Positions 10,707-22,024 of a stretch of DNA of 64,000 bases are shown piece by piece. Under the pieces are notes generated by a model. That model saw nothing but the letters and a program-made list of their open reading frames with translations. It did no database searches and was not told the origin of the DNA. The number at the start of each line of letters is the position of its first letter. The first letter of the stretch is position 1. Origin of the DNA: Apiosordaria backusii (taxonomy: Eukaryota > Ascomycota > Sordariomycetes > Sordariales > Lasiosphaeriaceae); the NCBI GenBank assembly GCA_030549205.1, contig JAUKTV010000006.1:142501-206500 (forward strand). The letters are read 5' to 3'. The position numbers and the translations under genes were made by a program.

Positions 10707-11259
10707 TCTTAGTATTCCGCTTACTAGGGCGAGGAGGAAGATTGTCGTGGCTTTCTGATGTAGAAGTCGAAATTGAGACTGGAAAAAATAAACTGGATGA
10801 CTGGAAGTGAGAAGGTCGAATGATAAGCTGAGGGGAGCGCTGTTGGATGAAGTCGGCGCGCCGCGGAGGGGGAAAATAAAGGCAGTGATTAAGGAATTGG
10901 AAGGTAAATAAAGGAAATCAACGGTTAAGAGCTTTTGCAGTAAATGTGGCGATGGCTGCCTACTAGGTAGTTATGGAAGAGGGTCAAAAGGAAGGCACGG
11001 CCTAGGAGGAATCCGTAGGGATCTAGGCCCAGGAATGGTGTCGATCCCTGATCTTGTGTCGTTGTCCATCGTGGTCGTCGTTATGTTGTGTCTTTTGGTG
11101 TCGACCTTTGGAACCCTAGACGTTTGTTGCTTCCATCGTGATCGCCGTTATAATACGTCTTATCGTGTACACTTCGTGTCCTGTAATATACGCTATCTGG
11201 CTGGTGTCGTAGGCGGTGAGAAGTGAGTCAATGTTCGCTATCTTCCAGGTTACTTAAGA
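10707..11259. other. Intergenic region
   Basis: About 550 bp upstream of the ankyrin relic and downstream of the secreted-protein relic. G/T-rich stretches near 11035-11160; no gene seen. Confidence 0.4.
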
Positions 11260-11796
11260 TCATACGATAGCATGAAACGCCGATTGGTTGATCGGTGTGC
11301 AGTAGTTGAGAGACTCAGCATTGGTTGAGTTCCTGCCGTACAAGGTCCACTTAGGACCAGCTGGGCCTGATGCTCTCGGGGGGCATGCGACCCAGCCCCG
11401 GCCGTTGCTATTGAGGTTGATAAAGCCACCACCCTGATAAGCCGCAAAGCTAGTCGTGGTGCTGCCGGACGGAATGTATGCCGAATGAGCTTGAGTGTAT
11501 CCGACGTTTCAGTCCGGAGTCAGGTAGACTTGTTGGCCGCCGGGTACCATTGTGTTTATACTTGCTCCGCCATAGCCTCCGGCCACGATGGAAGTAACAT
11601 TCCCGGGTAGGTAGTTGGGGTCGACAACAGAAGGGCAGTAGCTCTTGGTCTCCCCGTCGAGCCATAGACGAAGCCCTTGGGCAGTGACGGACTTCCCGTC
11701 GAGCTGGGGAAGCGCGGGATTGGAGACGGTGAGAGTAAAGGCAGACTCGGTAGTTGGGGTGTGTAAGCCTTTCAAATGATAAGTGTAAAGTAACAA
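11260..11796 (-). pseudogene. Secreted 'IgE-binding'-like protein, 5'-truncated, one in-frame stop
   Basis: The frame from 11796 to 11260 reads as a fungal secreted protein family often labelled IgE-binding protein. It has FTLTVSNPALPQLDGKSVTA, then YCPSVVD, PGNVTSIVAGG, MVPGGQQVYLTP, TQAHSAYIPSGS, GGFINLNSNGRGWVACPP and WTLYGRNSTNAE. A TGA at 11509-11511 interrupts the frame where relatives have a small residue; downstream sequence remains open for 82 codons, ending in TGA at 11260-11262. No signal peptide is visible upstream, so the 5' end is missing or lies in an unrecognised exon. It lies on the same strand as the CorA-like gene whose 3' end is just upstream. Confident on the family resemblance, less on the exact start. 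Confidence 0.65.
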
Positions 11797-11914
11797 ATGC
11801 TAGGAGTGATAGTTAAATCTGGGAAAGATTAAGAAGCTAAGTCGAGAGCGAGAAGGCTATCCATTTTATATTCTAATGACGATAATATAATGCTGGCCTT
11901 TACGTTTAGTTGTA

Positions 11915-13868
11915 GGTTGGATGACCTGGAAATGGCCCACCCTCAGAGGTGGCCCACATTGGCTTGAACTTACCAGTGCCATTTTCCACACTAAACCCTC
12001 AACAACCCTCACCTCCGAAAGCCCCCCGCAATGCAACCACAACTTTATATTCCAACCCCAGAGGTCAAAAATGGTCCGTTTCTTTTTCTTTTTTTTGCTC
12101 CAGGTACCCATCAATGGCCAAATATACCGAAGAAGATCTCGCAAATGCCGAACAAGACATTCTTGCTGGTATGAGCCAGCGCCAAGCGTCCGACAAGCAC
12201 GGGGTTCCACGTTCCACACTGAGGCACCGCATCTTAGGAACCCAGGTTTGCAAACAGGCCCATGAAAATCAACAGCGGCTTACTCAGGGCCAGGAAGACC
12301 TCATCGTTCAATGGATCCTTCGTTAGGAAAGCCTTGGCTACGCTCCCACCCACGCCAACGTAAGAGCTCTGGCGGCCAGTATACTGGCTGAACAAGCCGA
12401 TATCTACTCCCTTGGGAAGCACTGGGTAACCCGCTTTATTGGCCGTCATCCTAGTATCAAAACAAAGGTGGGAAAGAAGATTGACTACGCCAGAGTTAAC
12501 GAAGCTACCCCGGAGAATATCAACAAGTTCTTTAACCTATATTCCACCGTTGACTGGATCAAGCCCAAGAACAGGTATAACCATAATAAAGTAGGAATAA
12601 TGGAAGGTCAGGGAGAGAACGGCTTGGTTGTGGGGTCTTTAATAAGGGACAAAAAGTCTGTATACGTCAAACAGAATGGAAAAAGGACCTAGACTACTAT
12701 GCTGGAGTGTATCTCCCAGGATGGGAGAGTCCTCCCCCCCGGGGTAATCTTCAAAGGCCAAGACCTTCAAAAGCAATGGTTTAAGGACCAATTCGATAAG
12801 GACTGGTATGTGGCCGTATCATCGAACGGTTGGACCAGTAACGACCTGGCCGTTGGATGGCTTAAAGAGGTCTTTATACCAAGGACTGAACCTGAGGATC
12901 CATCAGAACCACGTCTTCTTATTTGTAATGGCCATGGCTCACATACCACTGACGACTTCATGATCCGGTGCTACAGGAGCAATATTTACCTTCTTTTCCT
13001 GCCCCCCCACTGCTCTCACGTCTTTCAACCCCTTGATATTGGCTGCTTTTCCAGTGTAAAGAAGGCGTATAAGAGGCTTGTGGCTGTAAACGACGCCCTC
13101 ACCAACTGTACGCCTGACGGCAAGGTCGACTTGGTCCGGCTGTATGACCTTGCCCGCAAGCAGGGCTTTAGGAAAGAGAATATTACCGGCGGCTGGCGTG
13201 GGACAGGATTATGGCCCATACGTAGGCGCAACCGCTCTCTTCAAGCCAGGTGGTAGTCCCTGTGGTGCCGTTGGATCTCTCTTCAAAAACACCTACTTTC
13301 CATACCGTGGGGGACTCCCAGGTGGCCAAGGAGGTCAGGGACCTACTCAAGAACTATACGCCGGCCGGAAAACGGCTTGCAGTAAGGACTCTCACTAGTA
13401 CTATACTTACACTGAGATCTGAGGCATCCATCTACAAAGCTGATGCGGCAAGGCACCAATAAAACGCCCACAAAGCCCAGGACGCAAGGAAAAGGCGCAA
13501 GTTGAATAGAGAAGATTCGAATTCCAAGTTTGTAAGGCTCTGTGACCTGGAAGAGGCTCGTATTGAAGGGAGGGCGGTGGAGGAAGAAGTGGTGCCCAAG
13601 GAGGATGTGGAGCAGCCGGAGCCAGCCGAGCCTGTGCGGCGCAGCGCACGTCATCGAGTTCAAACCCGGCGCAAGAGGGAAGCAGACGAAATGTCTGACT
13701 CTGACAGTGATTGAGCTACATTTTGGTATAACTCCCATAGAAATTGGCCCAATATTGGTCTTGTTGTGGGGAGTGTAAGCATTCAGGGGTAATCTCATCA
13801 AGGTTGTGTGGCTGGTGTGGGGGTGGTGGTCCATATCCGTGGGTGGGCCATTTCCAGGTCATCCAACC
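11915..13868 (+). mobile_element. Fot1/pogo-like DNA transposon, complete, 1954 bp
   Basis: The ends are inverted repeats of about 28-30 bp (left GGTTGGATGACCTGGAAATG, right its reverse complement), flanked by TA at 11913-11914 and 13869-13870, the expected target duplication. Inside is one transposase gene on the plus strand. Length, TA target and structure match fungal Fot1/Pot2-type pogo elements. The element lies inside the last codons of the CorA-like gene. Confidence 0.9.
12114..13714 (+). pseudogene. Fot1-like transposase with three stops and one frameshift
   Basis: It starts MAKYTEEDLANAEQDIL, a helix-turn-helix region (MSQRQASDKHGVPRSTLRHR), then a CENPB-type DNA-binding part and a DDE_1 nuclease domain (LLICNGHGSHTTDDF, LFLPPHCSHVFQPLDIGCF, a C-terminal GLWP). 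TAG at 12324-12326, TAG at 12690-12692 and TAA at 13460-13462 lie in the frame, and the frame shifts once near 13200-13250 before an Arg/Glu-rich tail ending MSDSDSD. The first catalytic segment reads NHNKVGIMEG where an acidic pair is expected (NxDE), a G-to-A change; the second catalytic Asp is also replaced (ICNGHGSH). All stops fit RIP-type change. The copy cannot make active enzyme. Confidence 0.85.
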
Positions 13869-15300
13869 TATGCCAGTATCCAAGTGCCGGCAGAGAAGAG
13901 AATAATCATGACGCCGAATTGCCAGTCGGTGGCCGAGTTCATGAAGGTGCCGTGTTGGACAGAGTAGAGACCCTGCATGGAAAGTTAGAGAATAGTTGGT
14001 CATTTAGTAGAGAAATTCTTGACACTGACCGTGACAAACCCAAGTGGGAGATAGCCAATGGTAATGTAGGTCAAAGTCCTGATGTTGTCTCCTTGTTGTA
14101 TCGTCGTCTTGTCCGCCAGGGCCGTTTGGGCGTCGACCACATTGGTGATGGTTGATATCCCGTCACGTAGACCAGTGACCTGTTTGATCTTTAGTTGTAT
14201 TTTGTCGTGTATCTCTGTGAGCATGCCATGCCGCTTGCGGAATTCGTCGAGAACTGTATTCGAAGCCTGCACAAGTTCGGCTTCTTGATGCAACGCTTCC
14301 TAGACCGTGGTGTTAAGGTAGTGAGGACGTCGTTGGCGTTACTAACAGGCCCGGATATCCTCTCTCCAGCTGTAGTAACATGCCGTGAAAAATACATGAT
14401 AGGCTTTTCTCCTCTTGAAGGGAATACTTTCGCTTGCAGTGCCAATACACTTTCCGGGGCTCAAAGTGAAGACATACCTGCTTGATGAGATTCTCCATAG
14501 TGTCGTGTGCTCTCTGTATCTGGGTCAACGAAGCGGATAATTTGTCGTTGAAGATTCTGAGCGCGTCCCAACCCCATAGTATTTTCTTTAATTTGGTGAT
14601 TGCTTCGGCTGTACCCCACCAATCTTCCGGGCCGTCAATGAGTGTTCGGTTCTTGGTATATCAACTGTGAGCCTATATATCTTAGAATTACCACCGGGCT
14701 ATGAACTTACTCTGATCTCAATGTTGTCATCCAGTCGAGTGAGTATCTTGTCATACTTAAGCGCCGAGGTCTCACACAGGTGCCCAAGAAGCATCAGGAA
14801 AACGAGGCATCTTGCAGTCGATGGCTGGTGAATGAATCGATCTAGCACTGGTTGCACGTGGTTGGAGATGAGCAGACTGAGATTTGAGTACTTGATGGTG
14901 GGTGAGATGACCGAGCATATCTACAGGCGACTATCGGGGGTTCCCGTTAATATGATAGACGATGACTGTTCCTCCATAGTATCCCGTGGCAGTCCGCTCG
15001 CAGGCCCAAATTGCGCGATGTTGTCAGGCGGAAATACGCTACTTTGTCCATGCAATTCACCGGCAAGACGCTTGTCCTTTTGAACCGAAATGGAAGATCG
15101 CAGAGCCCAGCTTATTAAGTTAGCAAAGTTACCTAGTTTCAGGCCACCGGCAGCTAGGCGTGACTTACTAAGAGATCGTGATGCTTGTGGTCCACCCTTG
15201 TTTGATCTCAGTGAACCGTGATATCGAGCTAAGATGATCACTTAATCTGAGCTTAGCGGCAGGTTGCCAAAGATACGAGAACCCAGAAATGAGAAATGGT
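13868..15300 (-). pseudogene. CorA-like Mg2+ transporter-domain protein, truncated at both ends
   Basis: Exons recovered by eye (approximate 5' end): about 15300-15169, 15110-14711, 14651-14478, 14299-14030, 13972-13868. Introns are 15168-15111, 14710-14652, 14477-14300 and 14029-13973, each with GT-AG and mostly clear branch sites. The protein reads as the C-terminal two thirds of a fungal CorA-like protein: HGQSSVFPPDNIAQFG, CSVISPTIKYSNLSLLISNH, QPVLDRFIHQPSTARCLVF, TLIDGPEDWWGTAEAI, DGISTITNVVDAQTALAD, and two C-terminal membrane segments (RTLTYITIGYLPLGFVT, FGVMIILFSAGTWILA). A TAG at 14921-14923 replaces a probable CAG. The N-terminal part is lost in AT-rich sequence above 15300. The 3' end is formed by the Fot1-like element: the present stop TAG is the TA target plus the first transposon base. 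Confidence 0.75.
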
Positions 15301-15536
15301 GTCAGTGCATTTACGAGGCTGGCCTAGGTCAGTATGCTCCTTTACTTAAAAACAGTAAATTCATCTTACAAAATTCTATGCTTAACTCCTAGGTTAACCA
15401 GCTGGAATGCTTAGAATAGATATACTTAGTTAGCTAAAAGCAATAATAAAAAGACCTTGATGTTAAAATAACGCGCGATTCTCACCCGGTTATTTAATCT
15501 CTTCTTGACTGCAATGTTTCTCTCCAGAATATACTA
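15301..15536. other. AT-rich spacer
   Basis: No gene; AT-rich DNA between the truncated CorA-like gene and the first pogo-like element. Confidence 0.5.
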
Positions 15537-17425
15537 ACGTATATTATAAGCGAGTGACCCATATAAGCGAGTGACACACTTCCTTCGTGACATAACACCT
15601 TCGCACTCAACAATAATCTCCTCAACTATCCAAGATGCCTTCTAATTCAAATAAAACCTATATAATTTTAGCCCTCTAAGCGCTTTAAAACGACAAGAAT
15701 CTAAGCAAACGAGCCGCAGCCAAGATCTATGGAGTCGATCGTAAGACTCTAGGGCGTCGGCGCGCTGGCCAGCCTGTACGACGTGATACTACGCCTAAAT
15801 CGCGCTGGCTTACAGATTCCGAAGAGAAGGCTATTATTCAATATATTATTGAGCTAGATGCGCGATCTTTTCCACTAAGGCTACGTGGTGTGGAAGATAT
15901 GGCCAACTATCTACTACGCATACGCGACGCGCCCCCTGTCAGCAAGCTTTGGGCACACAACTTCGTTAAACGCTAGCCAGAGCTCTGTATGCGGTATATG
16001 TGTAGATACGACTATCCGAGGGCTAAGTGCGAGGATCTAAAGGTCATCGGCGAATGGTTTACGCTTATATAGAATACTAAGGCTAAGTACGGTATTATAG
16101 ATAACGATGTTTACAACTTCGACGAGACTGGGTTTATGATAGGTATTATCTTCGCGGGTATAGTAGTTACGACCTCGGACGGCCTTAGCAAGGTAAAACT
16201 AGCCCAGCCTAGCAACTGCGAATAGGCAATGGTGATCTAGAGAGTTAATGCCCTCGGCTGGGCCATCCCTCCCTTTATTATCTTAGCTGCGCAGTACCAC
16301 CTTACTAATTGGTATACTAAGTGCAACCTACCGTCCACCTAGCGCATTATAACTACCGATAATGGCTAGACTACTAATACGGTAGGCCTAGATTAGATCA
16401 AGCACTTCGACTATTATATAGCGCCCCGCACAAAGGGCAAATACTGGTTGTTGATCCTCGACGGCCACGAAAGCCACCACTCGACCGAATTCGAACACCA
16501 CTACCAGCAGAACAACATTATCACGCTCTATATGCCTCCACATTCTTCGCACTACCTCCAGCCACTCGATGTCGGCTGCTTTGGGCCATTAAAGCAGGCG
16601 TACGGCCGCCAGATCGAGGACTTAATACGCATGCATATCAACTACATAAGCAAGCTCGAGTTCCTCTATACCTTCCGCGAAGCCTTCTTCGCCTTTATAA
16701 CGGAGAAGAATATACAGAGTGACTTTGACGGAGAAGAATATACAGAGTGACTTTGCGGGTGCTAGCCTTGTGCCATACGATCTAAAGAGGGTGCTTTCTA
16801 AGCTGGATATAAAGCTTCGTACGCCAATACCTCTATCCTTAAGGCCGGGTACGGCACTCCCTTGGCTCTCCTAAATACCATATAACCCTCGAGAAGCTAC
16901 CTTACAGTTAGAGCTTATTAAAACTCGGATATCAAACCACTAGGGTAGCTCTCCAACATCTATGTTAACTACTATAGATCGATTAGCTAAAGGTACGATG
17001 ACTGTGATGCACGAGGTGGCTCTTCTACGTATAGAGCTCTCGGCACTGCGAAAGGCCAATAAGGCACTTAGTAAGAGACGGAGAGCTAAAAAAACACAGG
17101 TGAGGCTTGGAGGGTCACTTGCCATACAAGACGCACAGGATCTACTGGATCAGAAGGCTGTAGGTGAGCAGATAATCTAGGAAAACTGACAAAGTGGTAG
17201 TAGTGCAGGGGGGTCTCGTACGAAGACTCAGTGCTGTAGTGTATGCAGTAAGCCTGGCCATAATGCATGCACGTGTAAGGAGGCTGCAGAATCATCTGAT
17301 TCATCGGATTCTGATTCAGTAATTGTAGTTTCCTAATATTGTGGTTGTGTAATTGAGGATAGTTATGGTAGGGTGGTGGAAAGTATATGACTCGCTTATC
17401 TGTATGACTCGCTTATCATACACGT
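15537..17425 (+). mobile_element. Pogo-like element 1, 1889 bp
   Basis: Flanked by TA (15535-15536 and 17426-17427). The terminal inverted repeats begin ACGT and contain two copies of ATAAGCGAGTGAC spaced about 20 bp, mirrored at the right end as GACTCGCTTAT. One transposase reading frame runs through it. The ends match those of element 2 at 17433-19300. Confidence 0.85.
15635..16750 (+). pseudogene. Pogo-like transposase, multiple stops
   Basis: One frame from ATG 15635 to TGA 16750 carries about ten TAA/TAG codons but keeps recognisable parts. These are an N-terminal helix-turn-helix (SKRAAAKIYGVDRKTLGRRR), the first catalytic Asp in NFDETGFMIG, the second in WLLILDGHESHHS, and the third block PPHSSHYLQPLDVGCFGPLKQAYG. 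A 25-bp tandem duplication near 16707-16756 repeats GGAGAAGAATATACAGAGTG and ends the frame. Downstream, the C-terminal part continues (AGLVPYDL in another frame). Heavily RIP-hit, not functional. Confidence 0.8.
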
Positions 17426-17432
17426 TATATTA

Positions 17433-19300
17433 ACATATATTATAGTTAAGCGAGTGACTTATATAAGCGAGTGACCCACTTCCCACTATACCGTAACAAA
17501 CTATCCTCAATTATACCGCAACAACACTAGGAAGCAACTACAATTACATCAGAAATGGCTGAATCAGATGATTCCCCAGCCTCCTAGCAAGTGCGCGCGT
17601 TATGGCTAGGCTTGCCGCACATACCATAGCACTGAACCCTCGCACGACCTCCCCCTACATTACTACTATCCGGCTGCGTTTCTTGCACTCCCTCCCTATC
17701 CATGGCCTTCTGATCCAGTAGATCCTATGCTTCTTGTACAGTAAGTGACCCTCTAAGCCTTACGCGTATTTTTTTAGCTCTCCGGCGTTTGCTTAGTGCC
17801 TTATTGGCCTTACGGAGCGAAGAGACCTCTGCCTGTAAGAGGGCCACTTAGTGCATTACAGCCGTTGTACTCTTAGTAAGCTGGTCCACTGCAGCTAATA
17901 TCGAAGTCAGAGAGCTATTTTGATAATTGGTAATTCGAGTTTTGATAAGCGTTAACTGTAAGTCGGCTTCTCGAGGATTGTACAGTGTTTAAAAGACCTA
18001 AGGTTGTGAAGTGCCAGCCTGCGAATTCAAAGGTATTAACGTACGAAGCCTCATATCCAGCTTAGAAAGCACCCTCTCTAGATCGTACGGTATAAGGCCA
18101 GCACCTGCAAAGCCACCCTGTATATTCTTCTCTGTTATAGAGGCGAAGAAGGCCTCGCGGAAGGCACAGAGGAACTCGAGCTTACTTACGTAGTTGATAT
18201 ACATGCGCATCAAGTACTCGATCTAGCAGCCGTACGCCTACTTCAATAACTTAAAGCAGCTGACATCGAGTAGCTAAAGGTAGTGCGAAGAATGTAAAGG
18301 TATGCAGAGCGTAATAATGTTGTTCTGCTGGTAGTAGCGCTCGAATTCGGTCGAGTGGTGGCTTTCGTGGCCGTCGAGGATCAACAACCAGTATTTGCCC
18401 TTTATGCAGGACGCTGTATAATAATCGAAGTGCTTAATCTAATCTAGGCCTACTATATTAGTAGTCCAGCTATTATCGGTAGTTACAATACGCTAAGTAA
18501 ATGGTAGGTTACACTCGGTGTACTAGTTAGCAAGGTAGTACTGCGCAGCTAAGATAATGAAGGGAGGGATAGCCCAGCCGAAGGCATTAACTTCTTAGAT
18601 TACCGTTGCCCATTCGCGGTTGCTAAGCTAGGCCAGTTTCGCTTTGTTAAGGCCGTCCGAGGTCGTAACTACTATACCCGCGAAGATAATACCTATTATA
18701 AACCTAGTCTCGTCGAAGTAGTAAACATCGTTATTTACGATACTGTACTTAGCTTTAGTGTTCCGCACAAGCGTAAACCACTCGCTAATGACCTTTAGAT
18801 TCTCGCATTTGGCCCTCTGGTAGTCGTATCTACGCGTAAAACGCGTCCGAAGTTCTAGTTAGCGCTTAACGAAGTTATAAACCTATCATACGCTAACAGG
18901 AGGCGCGTTACGTTCGCGTAGCAATCGATTAGCTATATCTTCTATAAAACAAAGCCGAGGATGAAATGCGCGTGTATATAGCTTAATTATATATTGAACA
19001 ATCGTTTTCTCTTCTAAATTCGTAAGCTTTCGCGAATTAACTGGAGTATCGCGTCGTGCAGGTTTACCAGCGCGTCGATCGGAGAGGGTTATTAGCAGTA
19101 CATTATAGATTGTCGCTGCGCCTCGAAGACTAAGCTCTGGGTCATTTTCTATAGCTCTGAGGGCTATAATCATTCGAGATTCTACTGGAAGCGAATCCAT
19201 AGTGAATTGGTGGTATGATTAGTGAAAGAAGTTGGAAAGACGTGTTGTGCCAAGAAAGTGTACGACTCGCTTATCTGTACGACTCGCTTATCACACACGT
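17433..19300 (-). mobile_element. Pogo-like element 2, inverted relative to element 1, 1868 bp
   Basis: Flanked by TA (17431-17432 and 19301-19302). The ends share ACRTRTRTTATA..TAAGCGAGTSA with element 1. The transposase lies on the minus strand, so the two elements sit tail to tail with only 7 bp between them. The two copies are diverged, as expected after RIP. Confidence 0.85.
17500..19200 (-). pseudogene. Pogo-like transposase of element 2, degenerate
   Basis: It starts at ATG 19200 with 104 open codons: ALRAIENDPELSLRGAATIY and DRRAGKPARRDT, a helix-turn-helix like that of element 1, then IVQYIIKL. Beyond the stop at 18886 the same order of motifs as in element 1 is visible, with many stops: an Asp-Glu-Thr-Arg block near 18710, a Leu-Asp-Gly-His block near 18370, then the tail with a Lys-rich coiled segment near 17800. 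The 5' limit given is approximate. Confidence 0.7.
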
Positions 19301-19302
19301 TA

Positions 19303-19566
19303 AAGAAGTTAAAAAGAACTCCCTAGCCCCGCAGGAGAATCCATTAATTCGCGAGTCAAAACCAGTATCCTAGAAATTTAAAAGACTTAGACCATTGCAT
19401 TCTTCCTCGGAGGTTATTATAACGATAGTCGATGTTTGGGTATTAGGTTATAGCAATAGGTAACGTGAAAGCGTCGGTGTATTCATTACGAGGTCTCTTA
19501 GAAGAGATTTCGGGTCGTTAAATGAGCCTTTATAGGAGGAGGAGGCTACTAGGTTAATAGTATATA
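19303..19566. other. AT-rich spacer, no gene
   Basis: Degenerate AT-rich sequence between the pogo-like pair and the long-inverted-arm element; nothing recognisable. Confidence 0.5.
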
Positions 19567-20070
19567 TTGAAGTATGTGCTTTGCAGGCCTATAGGCATAA
19601 GCCTGCGTGGTGGTAGGCGCAGTACACCAAGAGTGAATTGGGCTTTGTCTGCAGCATACGACAGTGGCTTGACACTGAAGGAAGGTGGATTACAGGGACG
19701 GCCCCCTGCAATGTATAGAAGGTAATCACTGTAATATAGGCCTGTGAGGCACTGAAAAATGTGGTGAACTAGTATATTGAATTTGACTTGATAGGCTAGA
19801 AAATATCACAGTGAGCAGTCCTGAGATCAAGGGTCTTATAGATCTCTTGATCCCGTATTCCTCCCTAATTTCTCCTCTGTTACCAGACGCTAATTGTTCA
19901 GATCTCCAAATACTAGCCCTACGGATGTCCAGGACGAGTCAGAGGTCCGAAAGCGGAACATTAGTGAGCACTGCATTTCCAAGCCATTGGCACTGTAGGT
20001 TACAGGCTAAAATACACTGTAAAGTCCACAAGTTAAGTGCTGTATCTCAACAGTATACTAGGCTTATGCT

Positions 20071-21309
20071 ATAGGAGATTTCGTCAAATTATACGTATAA
20101 AGCGGAAAGGTACGTTAATAGAAACAGATAGTAGTAACTTATAAGGAAGTAAACAACTACTGGTCGTTGCGATAGCCAATCAAATGACTTAGGATTCTCG
20201 TTTCCGTAGAAGTCGTCCAGTAATTGCACAAGTCTAAAGATAAGTATCTCTATTCTAGTAGTTCCACCGGTAATATAATCTCCTATTGCCCTAGATACTT
20301 AATGCATTAGTATCTCGCTGCTAGTGAGATCGTTAGATCTAAAGGTATCTATTCGTTAATTAAAAGGCTGAGGGGTATTAACATCAGCATAGGCAGGGTG
20401 CTTTCTAGGTTCCGCCGCTTAGAGCTTACCTATTATATGTTAAAATTAAGACACTGATTTTATATAATATATTTTCAGGGTGCGTAAGGGGGGGTATATA
20501 CCTTTAAACTTAAGATCCAGCAAGGTAGCGTATTTTATAGCGATAGATCTAAGATCCTATCATCGCCCTATTATATCATCATCCGCTTAGTCCTAACTTA
20601 TTATAAAGGAGTAATCTACTAAGAGAAACTCGAATAGTCGATCGCGGGTAGATAAAACGTTGCCTACATCTGCTACACGCAAATATACTTTATAGTAAAT
20701 ACACTATAGCTCCTATAATCCGTTACTAAGTCCATTTGCTATTATCTAAAGTTTTAGCCTAGGTAAGAACTTGACCGTTCGTTATAATCACGGATCTGCT
20801 ATTTAGCTTATTTTACACGAGAGACTGCCAGAGCGTAGGATCAGCTATTATAGTCTAATCAGTTAAGGTCTATCTTTTCTGCTACTAGTAAAGCCCTATT
20901 AAGTTCGTTATAATGTGTTTTCCATATTTTAAAACGTAAAATATACTTCTCAGCTCTTTCTTACGTATCTCTAACCTCCTCAGTATCAAAGTCTAGCCTA
21001 TTTTCTGCACCTAACTTAACATAAAGTAACACGATGGAGCTAAGATATAACCACTAGAGTATATTGCTCTTTAGCATTAGCTATTTATTACAGCTTACCC
21101 GTTCTATACTGAGCTAGTATATAATTCCTAACTTAGGAAAAATAATTTCGTTAATAAAGCCATTAGAAAACGCACTAAGGTAAGTTCTATATATATGCTA
21201 AGCAGCTATAATAGTATAATAACCACGATTATACGATGTATCCTAGGTAAGTTATAATCGTTTCTCGACGTAGTGCTGAAACCTCTCCGATAACGAGCTA
21301 TCAGTAACG
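20071..21309. other. AT-rich interior of the long-arm element
   Basis: About 1.2 kb of stop-dense AT-rich sequence; no open frame longer than background and no motif that I can name. Confidence 0.5.
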
Positions 21310-21810
21310 TTGTGTTAAAGTACAGCACTTATTTGTGGACTTTACAGTGTATTTAGGCCTATAGCCTACAGAGCCTACAACAAAACTTCGTAGGCCGACT
21401 AAGTGCGCCTATAATAAACTAATAGCTTGGAATCACAGTGCTCACCAACGCTCTGCCGTGGCAATCACAATAAGCTTTCGGATCTCCGATTTAACATGGA
21501 GATCCATATAGCTAGCGCCCGGAGTTCCAGACACTTAGCGCCCGATAACGGAGAGGAGATTGGGGGAGGAATACAGAGCCAAAGATCTATAAGAGGCTTG
21601 CCCTCAGGACTGTTCACTGTGATATTTTCTTGCTTGATAAGTCAATTCAATATACTAGTTTACCACATCTTTCAGTGCCTCACAAGGCTATGTTACTGTG
21701 ATTACCTTATATATCACAGGGCGCCGCCCCTGTGATCCATCTTCCTTCAGTGCCTAGCCACTGTCGTAGGCTGCAGACAAAGCCCTCTTCGATCTCGGTA
21801 CACTGCGCTA

Positions 21811-22024
21811 GTTCCCAGCGCAGGTCTACATCATACAGGCCTGCGAGACACCTATCTTCAGTTCCCAGCGCAGGTCTACATCATACAGACCTGTGAGACA
21901 CCTATTGCAGCACAAGTTCGCTTCACAGGCCTACATCATACAGGCCTGTGAGACACCTATTGCAGCACAAGCTTCCTGCGTAGGCCTACATCATACAGGC
22001 CTGCGAGACACCTATTTCAACACG
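21811..22024 (+). repeat. Subterminal tandem repeat, four units of 50-55 bp
   Basis: Units begin near 21811, 21861, 21916 and 21971. Each contains AGGYCTACATCATACAGRCC followed by TGYGAGACACCTAT, and thus a small inverted repeat AGGCCT...AGGCCT. The opposite arm at 19567 has only about one unit, so the array expanded on one side. Confidence 0.75.

Larger units (their letters stand above)
19567..22024. mobile_element. Element with long inverted arms (foldback or MULE-like)
   Basis: The left arm (about 19567-20070) and the right arm (about 21310-22024) are inverted copies of each other over some 450 bp. Shared segments in order from the outside include GGGCTTTGTCTGCAGC, a CACTGAAGGAAG block, GGTAATCACTGTAA, TATTGAATTTGACTTGATA against its mirror, CAGTCCTGAG and TACACTGTAAAGTCCACAA. 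The differences are mostly transitions. The interior (20070-21310) is AT-rich with no readable transposase. The structure fits a foldback or Mutator-like non-autonomous element that has been RIP-hit. Exact ends and target duplication are not certain. Confidence 0.7.

Noticed and set aside
21811..22024. CRISPR-like array
   Set aside because: Repeats are contiguous 50-55 bp units without distinct spacers, inside a transposable element of a eukaryotic genome.
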